Below are positions 35,000-47,567 of a stretch of 64,000 nucleotides of DNA, piece by piece. Within the stretch, counting starts at the first letter, position 1. Each line of letters opens with the position of its first letter. The translations under genes and the position numbers were made by a program. The notes under the pieces were generated by a model that made no database searches, had not been told where the DNA came from, and worked only from the letters and a program-made list of their open reading frames with translations. This stretch comes from Panopea generosa. Taxonomy: Eukaryota > Mollusca > Bivalvia > Adapedonta > Hiatellidae. Where the stretch lies: assembly GCA_029582155.1 (NCBI GenBank), contig CM055906.1, forward strand, positions 10,783,101 through 10,847,100, written 5' to 3'.

Positions 35000-37730
35000 G
35001 TATAAACACTGGAAATAGTTGTGTTATAGTATTTAGTGTAAATCTCACACATAACAAAGTTGGTCTCGCACCCACACCCTCAACAGGGAATTAAGTACCA
35101 TTAAGAACAAGCACCTTCGGCCATAATTTTACATACATTTAGTATTAATTTTTGTAGCAAAACAGAGAGTACCAGTATGCCTGAAAATGCATACACCAGT
35201 ACATAGATATTTCAGTGACAGCTCTTCCAAATTTAGGTGACACAAGTGATCAGATAGCTAATGATATAAAACTTTATAACTGTGTGATGTGTCACAACTA
35301 TATACTTTTACTGCCTGAAGAAATGTAGATCTATGAAATATAGGTCACCTGTCTATATTTATATAAACTGTAAAATTTTCATTCATTAAAACATGTATGC
35401 AGGTGAACTAAAATCAACATTAGAATAGTAGCATGACTTTTATGTTTTTGTAAGCAGTCAGTAAACAGAATAATGTAGACAAATTATATTACGTAAATGT
35501 ATGCATATAATGAATATACACTTAATCTAAATGTATAGAGATATCTCAACTAATATGATTTGTATTACGGATAAAAGTAAAACATAACAAACAGGAAGTT
35601 GTGTTTCTGTTATAATTTTATATTTTTTTTATAAAAAAATATCAGTTAAATAGAATTAAATATTACAATAGTACAATCTGTCATACCCCATGTAGCATGT
35701 TCTTCATGTAAGGTACATAAACCATGCCGGCATCTTTAATTCATTCATGAACATGATTCATATAGATGAATTTATAATATATAGTTCAGTTCATGGCTTT
35801 AATATTTTTACTGTTATCATACCACAGGATCACCATCTACAATATCATGACCCCAGCTATATGTTCAAATTCTATTCATACAAGACGTACAATATAAAAA
35901 AAAATAATTGATCAATGTTATTAAATGTTACACACGTAAATTTTTATGGACTATATGTATGAGGTTTTGCACCTTTTTTATAACGCCATTATAAATTAGT
36001 TGCTAACTTATCATATCATATCGTTCTTAAAAATGGAGAGGGCAGGAGGATTTTATTTTTGATTTTCATTTTTAGATTTTTTTTTGTTAAAAAGGGTCAT
36101 GCAGCATGAAAATTAGGTGGCGGGCGGGAATGATAATCTAGCAATTAATTTATTATGGCCTAAAATGTTTCAGATATACAGCAGCTGTAAACCCATCTAA
36201 TCATTATCCATGTAAGCCTCTAGGCCGTCAACCACAACTCACCTTGTCTTTACTACTTCCCCACTATTCAATTGGGAGATTCAAAGCCATATAAAAAAGT
36301 TCATGACATTGGATAACATTGTAAAAAATTTTCTTGGCCATTGGGCGGAGTTATAGCTGTTGTTGTTTCAGGTCAATTGGCACAGAAGTTGTGGCCATGC
36401 AAGGATTCCCTGACAGTATCACTGACCGAGATAACTGGGGAATGGCCGAATCTAATGTTGAGAACTTGTGGCCAGACCCTTTTGCCTTAAATTGTATTAG
36501 ACTTATATGCATGATAAATATTGTAATATGTGTTTATTTTGCAATAAAATATGTTTAAACTAAAGATAACCAGGTCCAGTTTATCTAGTATGCAAAAACA
36601 TCTATGGATGGTAAACAAACTTAATCAAAATAGAGCAGCTAAGGTTATTTATTGTAAGCCAGAGGAATATATGGTACAGTACATCCACTACTTAGTTTGT
36701 ACAGTGTTTACATTGAGGTGGGGAGAACGGGAATATGACAGTATTGGAAACAAACAATGACACACTTCAACAAGTATTATAACACTATATAAGAGTGAGC
36801 AAGCAGCGATGACAACCATAAAATAATCAGTGATTAGAAAGTGATCGTAAGATGCTGTCGCAGGCTATGGAGGACACTTTTATAGTATCTTGAAAGAATT
36901 ATCTTATTGGTATTCATCTAGATTATACCGGTACTACATTATGTCATATTGTTAACCAGTACTAACAATAGATTATGGTTTTTTTTATCAAGGTAAGGAG
37001 CTAATAATGGGTCAAGAATATACCAAATGTTTTTGTAATCATTCAAATCATATCTTAAGAATTTCCACATGGATTCTAAGAAAATAAAACTTATTTTATG
37101 CTAAATGAATGTTTACCTTCAGTTCTGGTCCCTTATTATAGTTAATTGTGAGTTAACTCACTGAATTTCTATAAGTAGACCATTGCAACCTTGTTTTTGG
37201 ACCATTCCTTAATCAAAATTAAGATTTACTCAGCTGCAAATTGCTAACAAAAAGCTAAACCATGAAGATCCTTAACCTCAGCTTATGTCAGTTACTCATA
37301 AACAGTTCTGGGCTTAGTCATTGACCAGCATACTATCTCAATGAAAATTGACAATAATAAACAATTGTTATATTATGCTGTTTCTAACAGACACTGTTAG
37401 TGTTGTGACATGACTAATATGATATGACTTAAAGGCCCCTGAAACACCATAAATAACCAATAACCGTATTATATAAGGTGTGAATGGATAGCTTCTCATT
37501 TCATATTTTTTGGATATTCTACTTCATATCTCAGGAGATGTAAATTAATAATCGTTAAACGACTCCTCAGAGACGTACAATATTATTGGTGTGAACGACT
37601 ACTAGCCAAGTTAATTCTCTTCTAATAACACTAATGTCAAAGAAAATAACTCTCCACTGTTGTCACATTTTATCCTATTTTCTCCCTCACTAGAGTTGGA
37701 AGAACACTGTGATCATTCTACTTCTTTTTT
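35000..37730. other. Intergenic AT-rich DNA, no gene seen
   Basis: A 74-codon plus-strand frame at 36334 lies in sequence of slightly higher complexity, but has no known domain and no neighbouring exon to join. Confidence 0.4.
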
Positions 37731-37734
37731 TTTA

Positions 37735-37895
37735 ATGATTTAACACCATTTTCAGCACATTTCAGGTTATATATTATGACATTATCCAGTTTTATTGGTG
37801 GAGGAAGGCCCCCCGACTGTCATACTGAGTAGAACCACAGTCCTTCCGCAAGTAACTGGCAAACTTTCTCACATTAAGTTTTTAGAGCAAGTGGG
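37735..37895 (-). mobile_element. SINE body, minus strand (copy B of the second family)
   Basis: It shares ATTATCCAGTTTTATTGGT, GAGTAGAACCACAGTCCTTC and CGCAAGTAACTGGCAAACTT with 8140-8358. The tRNA head is missing or decayed. Confidence 0.5.
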
Positions 37896-37899
37896 ACAA

Positions 37900-39050
37900 A
37901 TATTGTATAACAAATATAATAAAGTCTGCAATGACTTTCATCAGAATATAATATTTATTAAATTTATCTAAATAAAACCGTTGTGGAGGTGTGTTTGTCT
38001 TAGCCAATCAAATCTTCCAGATGTAAACTATTTTGTGAGCAAAATGTTAAGATCTTTTGAAGATGAACATGACTACCTTCCAAGTAGTTACCTATGGTAC
38101 CCAGTCAGTGGGTACCTATATTGGTACCCAGTCAGTGGGTTCCTCACTCAATGACCCAATTACATTTTACCCCCTACCTTGATTACTCTTAGAACTTAGT
38201 AACACCCAAATACTGAATGTCAAACGCAGAAGTTAAAGTTTCAATCAAGACATTAAATTCAATTGAAAACAACTTATTCAATTGTAAGTTTTAAAATTAA
38301 TACATGTAATGATAGTTTGATTCCTTACCAGTTAACAAAATCATCCCAGCCTTCCAGCTATTTTATGAGACACTGTTAAGGTGTATTTAACAATATGTGA
38401 TAGGATGATATATTATGAACATATATGTAAAAAAACAAAAACACACAAAAAAAAAATCATCAAATCTTTTTCCTTCCAGGATACAATTTATTTTCTTGCA
38501 TCACTGATTTTGCATAAAGCAAAGATGGATATTTTTCCGCGAGCAAAACATTACACAGTCAAATTATCATTTAGTAAACGTCATAGTGTTCATTAATTAT
38601 GTTTATTCTTAAGAAAAATGATTATCACATACCACAAAATATATGAACCTTATGTTTTGTCTCATCAAAACTAAGTAACCGTGGAAATGACCTTATTTTA
38701 TATATATGTTTATACAAGTTGTATGTGATCAATCACCACAATGTTTTTTTCTTTTCTTTCCTAATTGTGTTTTTATGACTGTCTATTAAATCTAATAGTA
38801 ATTTAACAGATTAATATGTGAGGATTTTTTATGAATGGTCCCATTTTGGGGGAAGGGGAATAATTAAAACCACTCCACACAGTGATGACATGTGAGAATA
38901 AAAATGACAGTCAGGAGTGGCTCAATGCAGATTTTGGATGCAAGTTGATCATGATCATCTCCAAATGCCAAGGGATGGCTGGGATACAAATAAAATCTCA
39001 GTTCAGACCCACTGTTCTTAATATAAGGAAATAAAGTTTACTCCCTTGTA
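37900..39050. other. Intergenic DNA, no gene seen
   Basis: A short direct repeat around GGTACCCAGTCAGTGGG occurs twice at 38096-38140. Otherwise nothing was recognised. Confidence 0.4.
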
Positions 39051-39059
39051 ATGGTACAC

Positions 39060-39185
39060 AAAATGTTCCCAACATTTTTAAAACAACTCTACTCCTAATT
39101 CTATTTTAATGCGTGAAGGAAGACCTCAGATGTCAGTAAAGGAGTCGGAGTAATTAAAAACCACAGTCCTTCTAATTAGCATTTT
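39060..39185 (-). mobile_element. SINE body fragment (copy C of the second family)
   Basis: It shares AAACCACAGTCCTTCT and the GTGAAGGAAGACCTCAG region with the other two copies. It ends directly before the 50-bp minisatellite. Confidence 0.35.
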
Positions 39186-39214
39186 TGCTCAATTTACAGC
39201 ATAGACAAAACGAA

Positions 39215-39768
39215 ACATCATGTGACATATTTTACGCACCGGGTAGCCCACGCTTGTATAAACGTCATGTGACATATATTTTACACACCAGGAAACCCAT
39301 GCTTGTATAAAACATCATGTGATATATATTTTACAAATCGGGTAACCCACACTTGTATAAAACATCATGTGACATATATTTTACACTCTGGGTAACCCAC
39401 ACTTGTATAAAACATCAGGTGACATATATTTTACACTCCGGGTAACCCACACTTGTATAAAACATCAGGTGACATATATTTTACACTCCGGATAACCCAC
39501 ACTTGTATAAAACATCATGTGACATATATTTTACACTCCGGATAACCCACACTTGTATAAAACATCATGTGACATATATTTTACACTCCGGATAACCCAC
39601 ACTTGTATAAAACATCACGTGACATATATTTTACACTCCGGGTAACCCACACTTGTATAAAACATCACGTGACATATATTTTACACTCCGGATAACCCAA
39701 ACTTGTATAAAACATCACGTGACATATATTTTACACTCCGGATAACCCAAACTTGTATAAAACATCAT
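39215..39768. repeat. Minisatellite, ~50-bp unit, about 11 copies
   Basis: The unit is AAAACATCATGTGACATATA, TTTTACACTCCGGGTAACCC, ACACTTGTAT. Variants alternate CATCATG/CATCACG/CATCAGG and GGGTAA/GGATAA, so blocks of neighbouring units share alleles. Confidence 0.95.
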
Positions 39769-39769
39769 G

Positions 39770-40420
39770 CAAGTACAAATGCACCAGACCTGTACAAAAG
39801 GATAATATAGTAGAGACTATAGTATATATATATATATATATATACTGGTATACAATACATCAATTTAAACTTAGTCCTATGTCATCAAATACCTTCTCCC
39901 AGAATTATGATAGAACAGAAATTATAACCCGAGTCAATAAAAAACAATAAAAAACAAACACTTATAAATGTATATGATAACAAAATTAATATTTGTGGAA
40001 AAAATAAATTCTTTCTGGAGGTATTAGACACTTTTTCTTAATATAAGATCTAGATTGTTCCTGATTCACTATCATAAATAAAGACATCACTAGATATAGT
40101 GATATTATGTAACTCAGTACAAACTGAATTATTTAGGTGCACTTTATGAAGAAGAGACAAAGAAGAGACGTTACAGTAATATGATAACCTGGTTATATAA
40201 TATCTGATTATAATATTATATATAGAAAACCATGTGAGATTAGAATGAATACTGACAAAAAGTAATGAAATATTTTTCACTTCCTTGGCAACAAATTCTG
40301 TCTTCCTTATTGAAAGTTGATAAAACAAATCAATGTTTCTTATTCTTTTCTTATTTACCTGTGTTATATAATTAAAGTTTTAAGACATTGGCATAGAGAT
40401 ATACCACCATGGCACAACTC
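39770..40420. other. AT-rich DNA with (TA)n, no gene seen
   Basis: A (TA)n run lies at 39822-39843. No supported exon. Confidence 0.4.
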
Positions 40421-40424
40421 ATGA

Positions 40425-40755
40425 AATACAATGCAGGCTTCTCCACAGTCAATTAAGCACAGGCCGTTAAGCACAGGGGCACCCCAACACTTGACTATCC
40501 TAAATGGTATTCCGCTAGTGCTTGAATTCTTTTTAAAAAATATTAAGCTTACTTTCCTCAAAATCATTATTTTTCTTTGCATATCTTTTCTCATTTTAAT
40601 GCCTAAAATGAAACATACTAAATATGATGACTTTAAATGATTAATACATGTCTTACTAGTGAAATATAATTCAATGAGTACCTCATAAAGTGCATAAATT
40701 GGGTATAAGGGGTTTACGCGCTCATACCTCAGCCCTTGTATTCCTTCTTGTGGAG
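40425..40755 (-). repeat. Unclassified dispersed repeat, copy 2
   Basis: The reverse complement matches 29610-29935 in segment order. A minus-strand open frame of 131 codons runs through it. Copy 1 does not keep that frame, so I do not call it a gene. Confidence 0.6.
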
Positions 40756-40759
40756 ACAA

Positions 40760-42110
40760 TGTACCAGCTAAGATACCACTACCTGAGCCAGGACTGTCTT
40801 ATACAATCATATTTCTATTTATTATTTACACTCTTTTTTTAATAGTTACCAGTACATGTACATCAACGACATAAAAATGATTGAGTATTCAACAAAGTCT
40901 GATCCAGTTTGATGGGCAACAAAAGGAAAAATTAGCTCCAACACTTCAAATTTCCTTTTTATATTAATAAAATAGATTGAATTAAACTACACCATTTCTA
41001 GACTAAGATACATATTTCTGAAACTTACATACGTATATATTTAAATATTCTTTATAAAATGGAAGTTAAACATTACTAATAATACCAAAATCAGTTTGAT
41101 AATGATTTTTTGAAATGTGCAAATCTCTGTCAACTAAGAGCACAGAAGCCACATTTAAAATGGTGTAATTCTAAAATAATAATACAAAATTCAACATTCT
41201 ATTCGCCATGGTTACGTTTACTTTAAATAATTAATCAAGGCAATTCACTTATGGTACTGGTATAAAATCTGCATAAGCTCTGAGGTTTCTTCACATTTGG
41301 ATTAAAATAAATGTTAAAGTATACAATAATCAATGATGTATAAATTTACACCATGTCTTATTATAATCTTAAAATAAAATAAGTAATTGAACTACATTTT
41401 AACATCTCTCAGACTCTTACCATTAGTAAAATTAATGTTCATTAATAAAATTAATGTGTCTGCCATAGTTACAAGTCAGACAAATTACATGCACAAGTCT
41501 AGCTGTCAGTTCAAATACAAATTTTCAATTAAAAACTTATTAACAAATCAATTGAAGAAATGACATTTTTTTGTGCCCGAGGCCACTTTCATGCAGAGTT
41601 CAATTTCTTATACATGTCAGTTGAAAAATAATGTACTGGTAATTAAATTAAAATAGATAAAATCTTGTGAATGAAAAATGCATCTTCTGCAGGAAGCGAC
41701 CTAATGGTATGCACTTAATGACTCAGTCATTGAACCTTTCACAGATTGACACCTCTGACAGGAAGCAATTACATCAACTGTACTGTGACATCATGCACAT
41801 GACCACCATTATAGCCACCTCTTATTGACTGCATATCTACACCACACTATCCGTAAAATGTACATGCACCGGTATATCAAAGTCCCAGACTGACCATGAT
41901 TTTCAATGATAATAATACTTTTTTTAAATAATAATTTTAAAGCTCACTAGCATAAATATTTGTATACTATAAACATTTTCACTTTTTACAGAAAAATATA
42001 CTGTTTGCATCTGGTATTAAGACAATTTAAAGATGGTCAGTGCACTTAATCATCGTCTCGTGGATCTGCCAGGTGGCTAACCAGTACTAGACATACCTCT
42101 AGTCTGTAGG
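40760..42110. other. Intergenic AT-rich DNA, no gene seen
   Basis: No supported feature. Confidence 0.4.
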
Positions 42111-42119
42111 TAATTAAAT

Positions 42120-42265
42120 GCTTTCATCCATATGTAGAGGTTGGAGACTCATGGTTGTAAGAACTTATGACCAATCATCACAGAGACTATGACTGGGTGG
42201 GGATACAAACTCGAGATACCCGATTAATGGTGGTCAGAGTCGTTAGTGACTAAGTCAGCCAGGCC
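42120..42265 (-). mobile_element. tRNA-like SINE, diverged
   Basis: On the minus strand, GGGCCTGGCTGACTTAGTCA is followed by a TCGAGTTTGTATCCCCACC B-box-like stretch and GTCTCTGTGATGATTGG, which matches the start of the SINE body (CTCCGTGATGATTGAT). Confidence 0.55.
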
Positions 42266-42534
42266 CAGCTTTTGAAAAGTATATATTTATGGCTTTTATA
42301 AAATCAGTCTTAAGACTACAAATAAATAAAATTAATGTATTGAAGATTTAATGTTTAAAGAAAAACACTTCTAAAAGCTATACGGGAATTAGACAACAAA
42401 TTCAGATCTAATTATGATGAGGAAACCACGCTTTGCTTGGGAATAAGATATATGAATAGATTTAAACCAATCTGAAATTTGAAGTAGGAGAAACAGTTTG
42501 ATAAGGGTACAAAGTAATGTTTTAATCTTTGGTA

Positions 42535-42625
42535 GAACCAGTACCGAGAGGTCTGACATCTTGTCCAGGTGGAGATCAAACCTGTGACCTATGGCATGAT
42601 GGTGTAACACCATATCCGCCGCCCT
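42535..42625 (-). mobile_element. tRNA-like SINE head remnant
   Basis: On the minus strand, GCAGGGTGGTAGGGCGGCGG begins a tRNA-like head, with ACAGGTTTGATCTCC as a B box. The body was not resolved. Confidence 0.4.
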
Positions 42626-42999
42626 ACCACCCTGCTTACAGTTACAATATTTAAATTCCACATTTCAAAGACTCATTCAACCGGACTTGAAAGTTACAGA
42701 AAAGAATTCTCACTCTGGGCATACTGTTTTTGTTAAAAAGTCAAAAACAATGCAGAGAGGAGAGAGTTATTGAATCTCATTTATATTTAAATTTTTTGTG
42801 TAAAAAAAACAAAAAACAACAGAATTCATTATCTAAAATACTGATTAGTGTTTAATACATAACTTTTGCCAAAATGATTTATTATAATAACAGTTGCATG
42901 TTAGTTACAAGTGAAAAGGGACAATGACTGTATGAAACTTGTACTTTTGGTAAAAACAAATCACTGCATCATTTGCTTATTAAAAACATTTATTGATTT

Positions 43000-43190
43000 A
43001 AATTTTACCATAAGTATTATGCCATCAAGGGCAAACAGATGATCAGTAAACTCAACCACTCTTTCCTGTGATATTGGAAAGTTAACCTATGTCCCATCAC
43101 AAAGACATAACCAGACGTGGATTTGAACTTGCAACCCCTACATTGATAATCAGACCGAGTTAATCGGGGTGCCCAGTCCAGCAAAGAAAA
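43000..43190 (-). mobile_element. tRNA-derived SINE, minus strand
   Basis: On the minus strand the head reads CCCCGATTAACTCGGTCTGA with B box AAGTTCAAATCC. The body (GTCTTTGTGATGGGACATAG, AAAGAGTGGTTGAGTTTACT, GATCATCTGTTTGCCCTTGA) matches the SINE at 31962, with internal deletions. Confidence 0.65.
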
Positions 43191-43199
43191 ATTCAATGT

Positions 43200-45480
43200 G
43201 TTGTATGTTCAATATATAAAATGTTATTATTATTATCACTATTGTGTATGATATTCTTCAATCTGTTGAGGAAGCTATCATTTAATCTATCAATATGAAT
43301 GATTTATATAATAACCCACCTTTACAAGATCTTGTACAGGTGTAGGTCTGTTGGGAAGTCTTATCAAGATAAAGTGAAACTGAAGATCATGATACCAGTG
43401 TTTATATCACTGTAATATACCAGTGTTTATATCACTAATATACCGGTAGTGTTATTTAACCAACTTTAATAAGATTGCTGTAAGTTTACTTCTGTGTATT
43501 AAAAAGTGGCCAGACCTTTTTTGTCTTATAAATTTTATTGATTATTGTTGCAATGCATGCCTGTAATATTATGTGAATTAATACATTGGCTTCTACTATA
43601 ATACATATGTAATACAATAGTGTTTTATTACGTCAAGCCCAATATCTCACTCCTTTACCAACTCATTTGAGTTAGACATAACAAACATCAGCTATGTATA
43701 GCAATTAACTTTACACAATATCTCATGATTTTTTTTTTGCCTACTCTAGAAATTTCAAAATGTGAGAGAAAACACTGTTCTCAGGTCTTCCTCCATCAGA
43801 TAACACAGGAGACCAGGTATTATACATATAATTGAAAATGAAATGTTTAAAAATCTATCAAGTTTACACAAACATATTAAAAAAACAAATTAGTCATACA
43901 TACCGGTAAACTTCTCATTTCAAAACAAATCATAATTAATTCAATGTTGTTGACAACAGATGTTTTACAGCATGGTATTTATACAGTACCACAACAATGT
44001 CTAGATCCAATTCATGTCTAACCTCGCCATGCTCAAGTAGCAGCTTAATGATTCTGTACCTGGTTATGACAAAGTATACTTCATTACTTGGGGAAATAAA
44101 TCACTAAGTTGTAGCAAGTTATAGTTGACAAATCATGACCTCAGATGAATACACAGTTTGTCACCCGAGGACATTTCTACTAGTTAACGGCTGACTTCCA
44201 TAACGTTTACAGCATAAAAATCACACCACTAGCGCTAGTGAGTTCTTCACTTTAATCGTGTATAACAGTACATTTATAATCAAAATGTTCTTATTAATTA
44301 AAAATAATTATAAATACCTGAAATATGATAATATACGTCCTTTATAAACACATAACAGACATGTTCTTTATGTTTGTGAAATATCGGGCACCTGTTATTT
44401 ACATCTGCTCAAGTAATACGTCAGAGCAATGTTATTTGCTCAATGATTGGACAATTGTCAACAGATTTGACCAATCGGAGTGGGAATTAGAAATATTACT
44501 AAGTTTATCTCGAAAAATAAAGAGTATAGTAAGCGCGGATCGAAGACTATTTAAAATGGGTACGGTTATAATCAGTACATGATCTTTGCTTGACTATTTT
44601 TTTAATTGACAAAGATCTGACAAGGGATTATATACATATCCTTGGAAGAGTTTGTGTTTTATTTATTTTACGTATTCATAGTTCTTTGTTGTTGCTGCAT
44701 GGTTGAAATAGATCTCTGTCATCGCTGATGTTGGCCGGTGCTTTTCACTGGTAGACGGACGCGTAGCCTGGCATACTCAGTTACTCTGCTGAGTAACATC
44801 TTAATAAATAAAGAGATGATAGAGCCAATAAACATATAAGAAGTGGTCGGCGGTAGGGGCAATACCACCCAATGAAGCATAAAATTAAGAAAAGTCATCA
44901 GAAGCCACCATTTATACTTCCATTTCTAAAACCTCATCCTCAACAGCGGAAGTCAGATTCCTCCCCGCACCTAGCCTGATTAAATAAGGCGTGAATGGAC
45001 ACCTTTTTTAAATATATATTTTTATATATATTTTATATTTTGATATCTGATCCGGCTCGGGAGACGCAAAATAAAAATCTTTAAAAGGCTCTATAGAGAC
45101 ATGCAATATGTCGAACTACCCCACACCCTGTCCTTGAATAACTTCCAAATTTGTAACGCTACGCCCCTGGCAAATCCAGTGATTCCTAAACATCTTGCTA
45201 GAACCAAGGACTTATATAAAGATGTAAGGAAATAAACTATTATTATACTTGCTTGCAAGAACTTGAACGATCGTACGACACAACGTTCTGACCAACACCA
45301 CTTAACGTCCAAATATGTAGAACGTCCCCACTTCTACATTGCATCAAGGACTTGTATAGATCGCATATGCACTAGCCCCAACATTAAATCTAGATTCCGT
45401 TTCTCAGAAGCAAGTGTACCTATCGTACACATTTAGGACGATGTTGTTTGGTCAATTATGAACTGTTTGGTCGCCCTCAA
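43200..45480. other. Intergenic DNA, no gene seen
   Basis: A short duplicated segment (ATACCAGTGTTTATATCACT) lies at 43392-43436. Near 44440-44475 there are opposed CCAAT boxes and, at 44317, a minus-strand donor-like CAG|GTATTT. This is too little to call an exon. Confidence 0.35.
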
Positions 45481-45519
45481 GGGGTACGTATTTCACGCAG
45501 CAGTTATTAATATGAACAC

Positions 45520-45560
45520 CGGACATGCGCAGTAAAACAATAACAATTTCCCGCGAAAGT
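45520..45560. promoter_or_regulatory. Promoter-like cluster: NRF1-type and E2F-type sites
   Basis: CATGCGCAGT at 45524-45533 resembles an NRF1 half palindrome. TTTCCCGCGAAA at 45547-45558 is an excellent E2F site, nearly self-complementary. Both are CG-rich islands in AT-rich DNA. They could serve the Rab11-FIP gene (minus) from a distant first exon, or a gene on the plus strand. No transcript start can be shown from sequence alone. Confidence 0.3.
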
Positions 45561-46066
45561 CAACAGATAATAAATTTTGTGGAAAAGAAAAGCTCAAGTT
45601 CTGTCAATCGTAAGTTGTTACTACCGTGTCACTGTCTATTATGAAATCATGTGTATGTGATCAGGTTGTGTATCATCTGTCTCTTGTGTATCATTTATGT
45701 TATACCACAGCTCCCCACATCCCTGCAGCCCAAGGTTGGACACGGAGGCTTGTACCGAAAATCGTTTTTAGCAATATATATGTATGGTGCAGTAATCTGT
45801 TTTCGATTACAATCTGAATCCGATCACTTCCAAAAATTATATTTTATTTCAACTCATATTAAATTTTAATTCCTTGCACAAATGTCAATATTTAGAAACA
45901 GTATCCTTGTGGACACTGTATGCAATAAAAATAAAAGAAATAATGCTTTCGATACAATTAGAAAGTAATTTTGTAACAGGGTTCTCTTTTGCCCCAATTT
46001 GGAGCAGTTATTCCGCCCCATCAGGGTTCGGCATTAACTTTTTTCCCCACTAGACCACCAGGCTAC

Positions 46067-47255
46067 TGTAACGTGCACCGAGCGGATTATGCACACAACT
46101 ACTAATAAATATGATATATAAGAATTTTCCTTGGACTACTTGCCGTTTGATTAAAGATAAATAGTGAAATAATTTTCCTCAAGCTACTTTGCTTTATGAT
46201 TAGATGACAAATGATTGAACAAATGATTCGTGTTTAAAAAAGAATAATCACGAACAATTAACTTTACATATAAAACCAAATTATAAAGGTTTCGAACTAA
46301 CGTTTCAAACCAACGTTTCGCACAACACTATGCCCAGAACTCTGTTTTAAATAAATAAAACTAGTTCTGCAGCACTCCAAACAAATGCCCAAGACTCTGT
46401 TTTAAATAAATAAAACTAGTCCTGCAGCACTCCAAACAAATGCCCAGGACTCTGTTTTAAATAAATAAAACTAGTCCTGCAGCACACCAAACTCGAAACT
46501 CCGAGCTGCACCAAAGTATCAGACTTACGTCTCAAACACTTGCTCAGGACTTTGTTTTAACTAAATAAAACTAGTTCTGCAGCAACGTTCCAAGCCTGTC
46601 CCAACACCTGTCTGAGGCAACAATGGTACCCAACAGACTACGACCCGGAGCACTGTTCACAAGTTTCAGAGGGTTCTGCGACTCTGAGTTGAAAACTGCA
46701 CTTCTGGGAATCCCTCGTTCACTTGTTACCTCGGTCCAAAGTCCCAGCCTGTATTACCAAATAATAATATGCAAAGTCTTCTTGCAGCTCCGTCTCCGTC
46801 GAGTTGTAACATCAGACTGACAAGAATACAGGCGGTCAGCTTGTTATATAGCAGAAATCACATGACCTAGTCACATGGCTTCAATCGGGCATCCTTAGTG
46901 TTGTACGACCACATAATGAAATTCGAGATAATGCGATTCAATTGAATTACCATCCTTATCAAATTCAATAAGCGTCTACCTGACAGTTTATTTACTACGT
47001 TTTCTGTATGTTTATTAATTTAACTTAATAAACAATAAGTAATACTTAGAATAGTCATATATAAAAGGTAAATATAAAGTTATCAATCTATAACAACTTA
47101 CATTTTACAAACTTGAAATGGCACAACAAACAATATCAACAAACCGTCTGTCGCCTGCCTTTGTCTGAATTTCCAAACTGAGGAGTTATTCAAAGAACCA
47201 AATGTAAAGAAAATACCGACGGTATAATATATACAAGAACGGACTTTTCGCCACA
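46067..47255 (-). repeat. 3' LTR of the Gypsy element
   Basis: 1189 bp, starting TGTAACGTGCACC and ending TTTTCGCCACA on the plus strand. It contains about four tandem ~56-bp units at 46330-46590 (AAATAAATAAAACTAGTxCT, GCAGCACTCCAAACAAATGC, CCAGGACTCTGTTTT). Confidence 0.95.
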
Positions 47256-47567
47256 TTACCCACGCCTCCGACTACAAGCGTCCCGCTTGAACATAATAAC
47301 AACTTTAATATTTGTTCAAAGAAAATTGTATATTGGTAATTAAAACAAACACACCCAAAACATTTTTATTAAAACATTGTTTTTACTATAGCACATATTC
47401 ATATGCTAAGATTTACAATTGTCGAGCAGATTACCAACCGTTCATATTATTAACAAAGGAAATAAACAAACTAAAACAAAAACAAAAAAACAAAAAAAAA
47501 AACAAAAAAAAACAACACACATGAAATCAATACTGTCATAAAATGCCAGTTTTCTGCAATAATTCAC
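47256..47567 (-). other. 3' untranslated region of the Gypsy element
   Basis: It lies between the pol stop and the 3' LTR. It includes an A/C-rich low-complexity stretch at 47470-47520. The G-rich GGAGGCGTGGGTAA directly before the LTR on the minus strand is a weak polypurine tract candidate. Confidence 0.5.

Noticed and set aside
36334-36558. Plus-strand 74-codon frame with an acceptor-like TTGTTTCAG inside
   Set aside because: No domain, no donor or partner exon that fits, and a single short frame is expected by chance.
40364-40759. Minus-strand 131-codon open frame ending near a donor-like site
   Set aside because: It lies wholly in a dispersed repeat whose other copy (29610-29935) does not keep the frame.
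46623-46820. Identical 65-codon plus-strand frames in both LTRs (also at 53981)
   Set aside because: LTR sequence read in the wrong direction relative to the element; no domain, and identity is due to LTR duplication.
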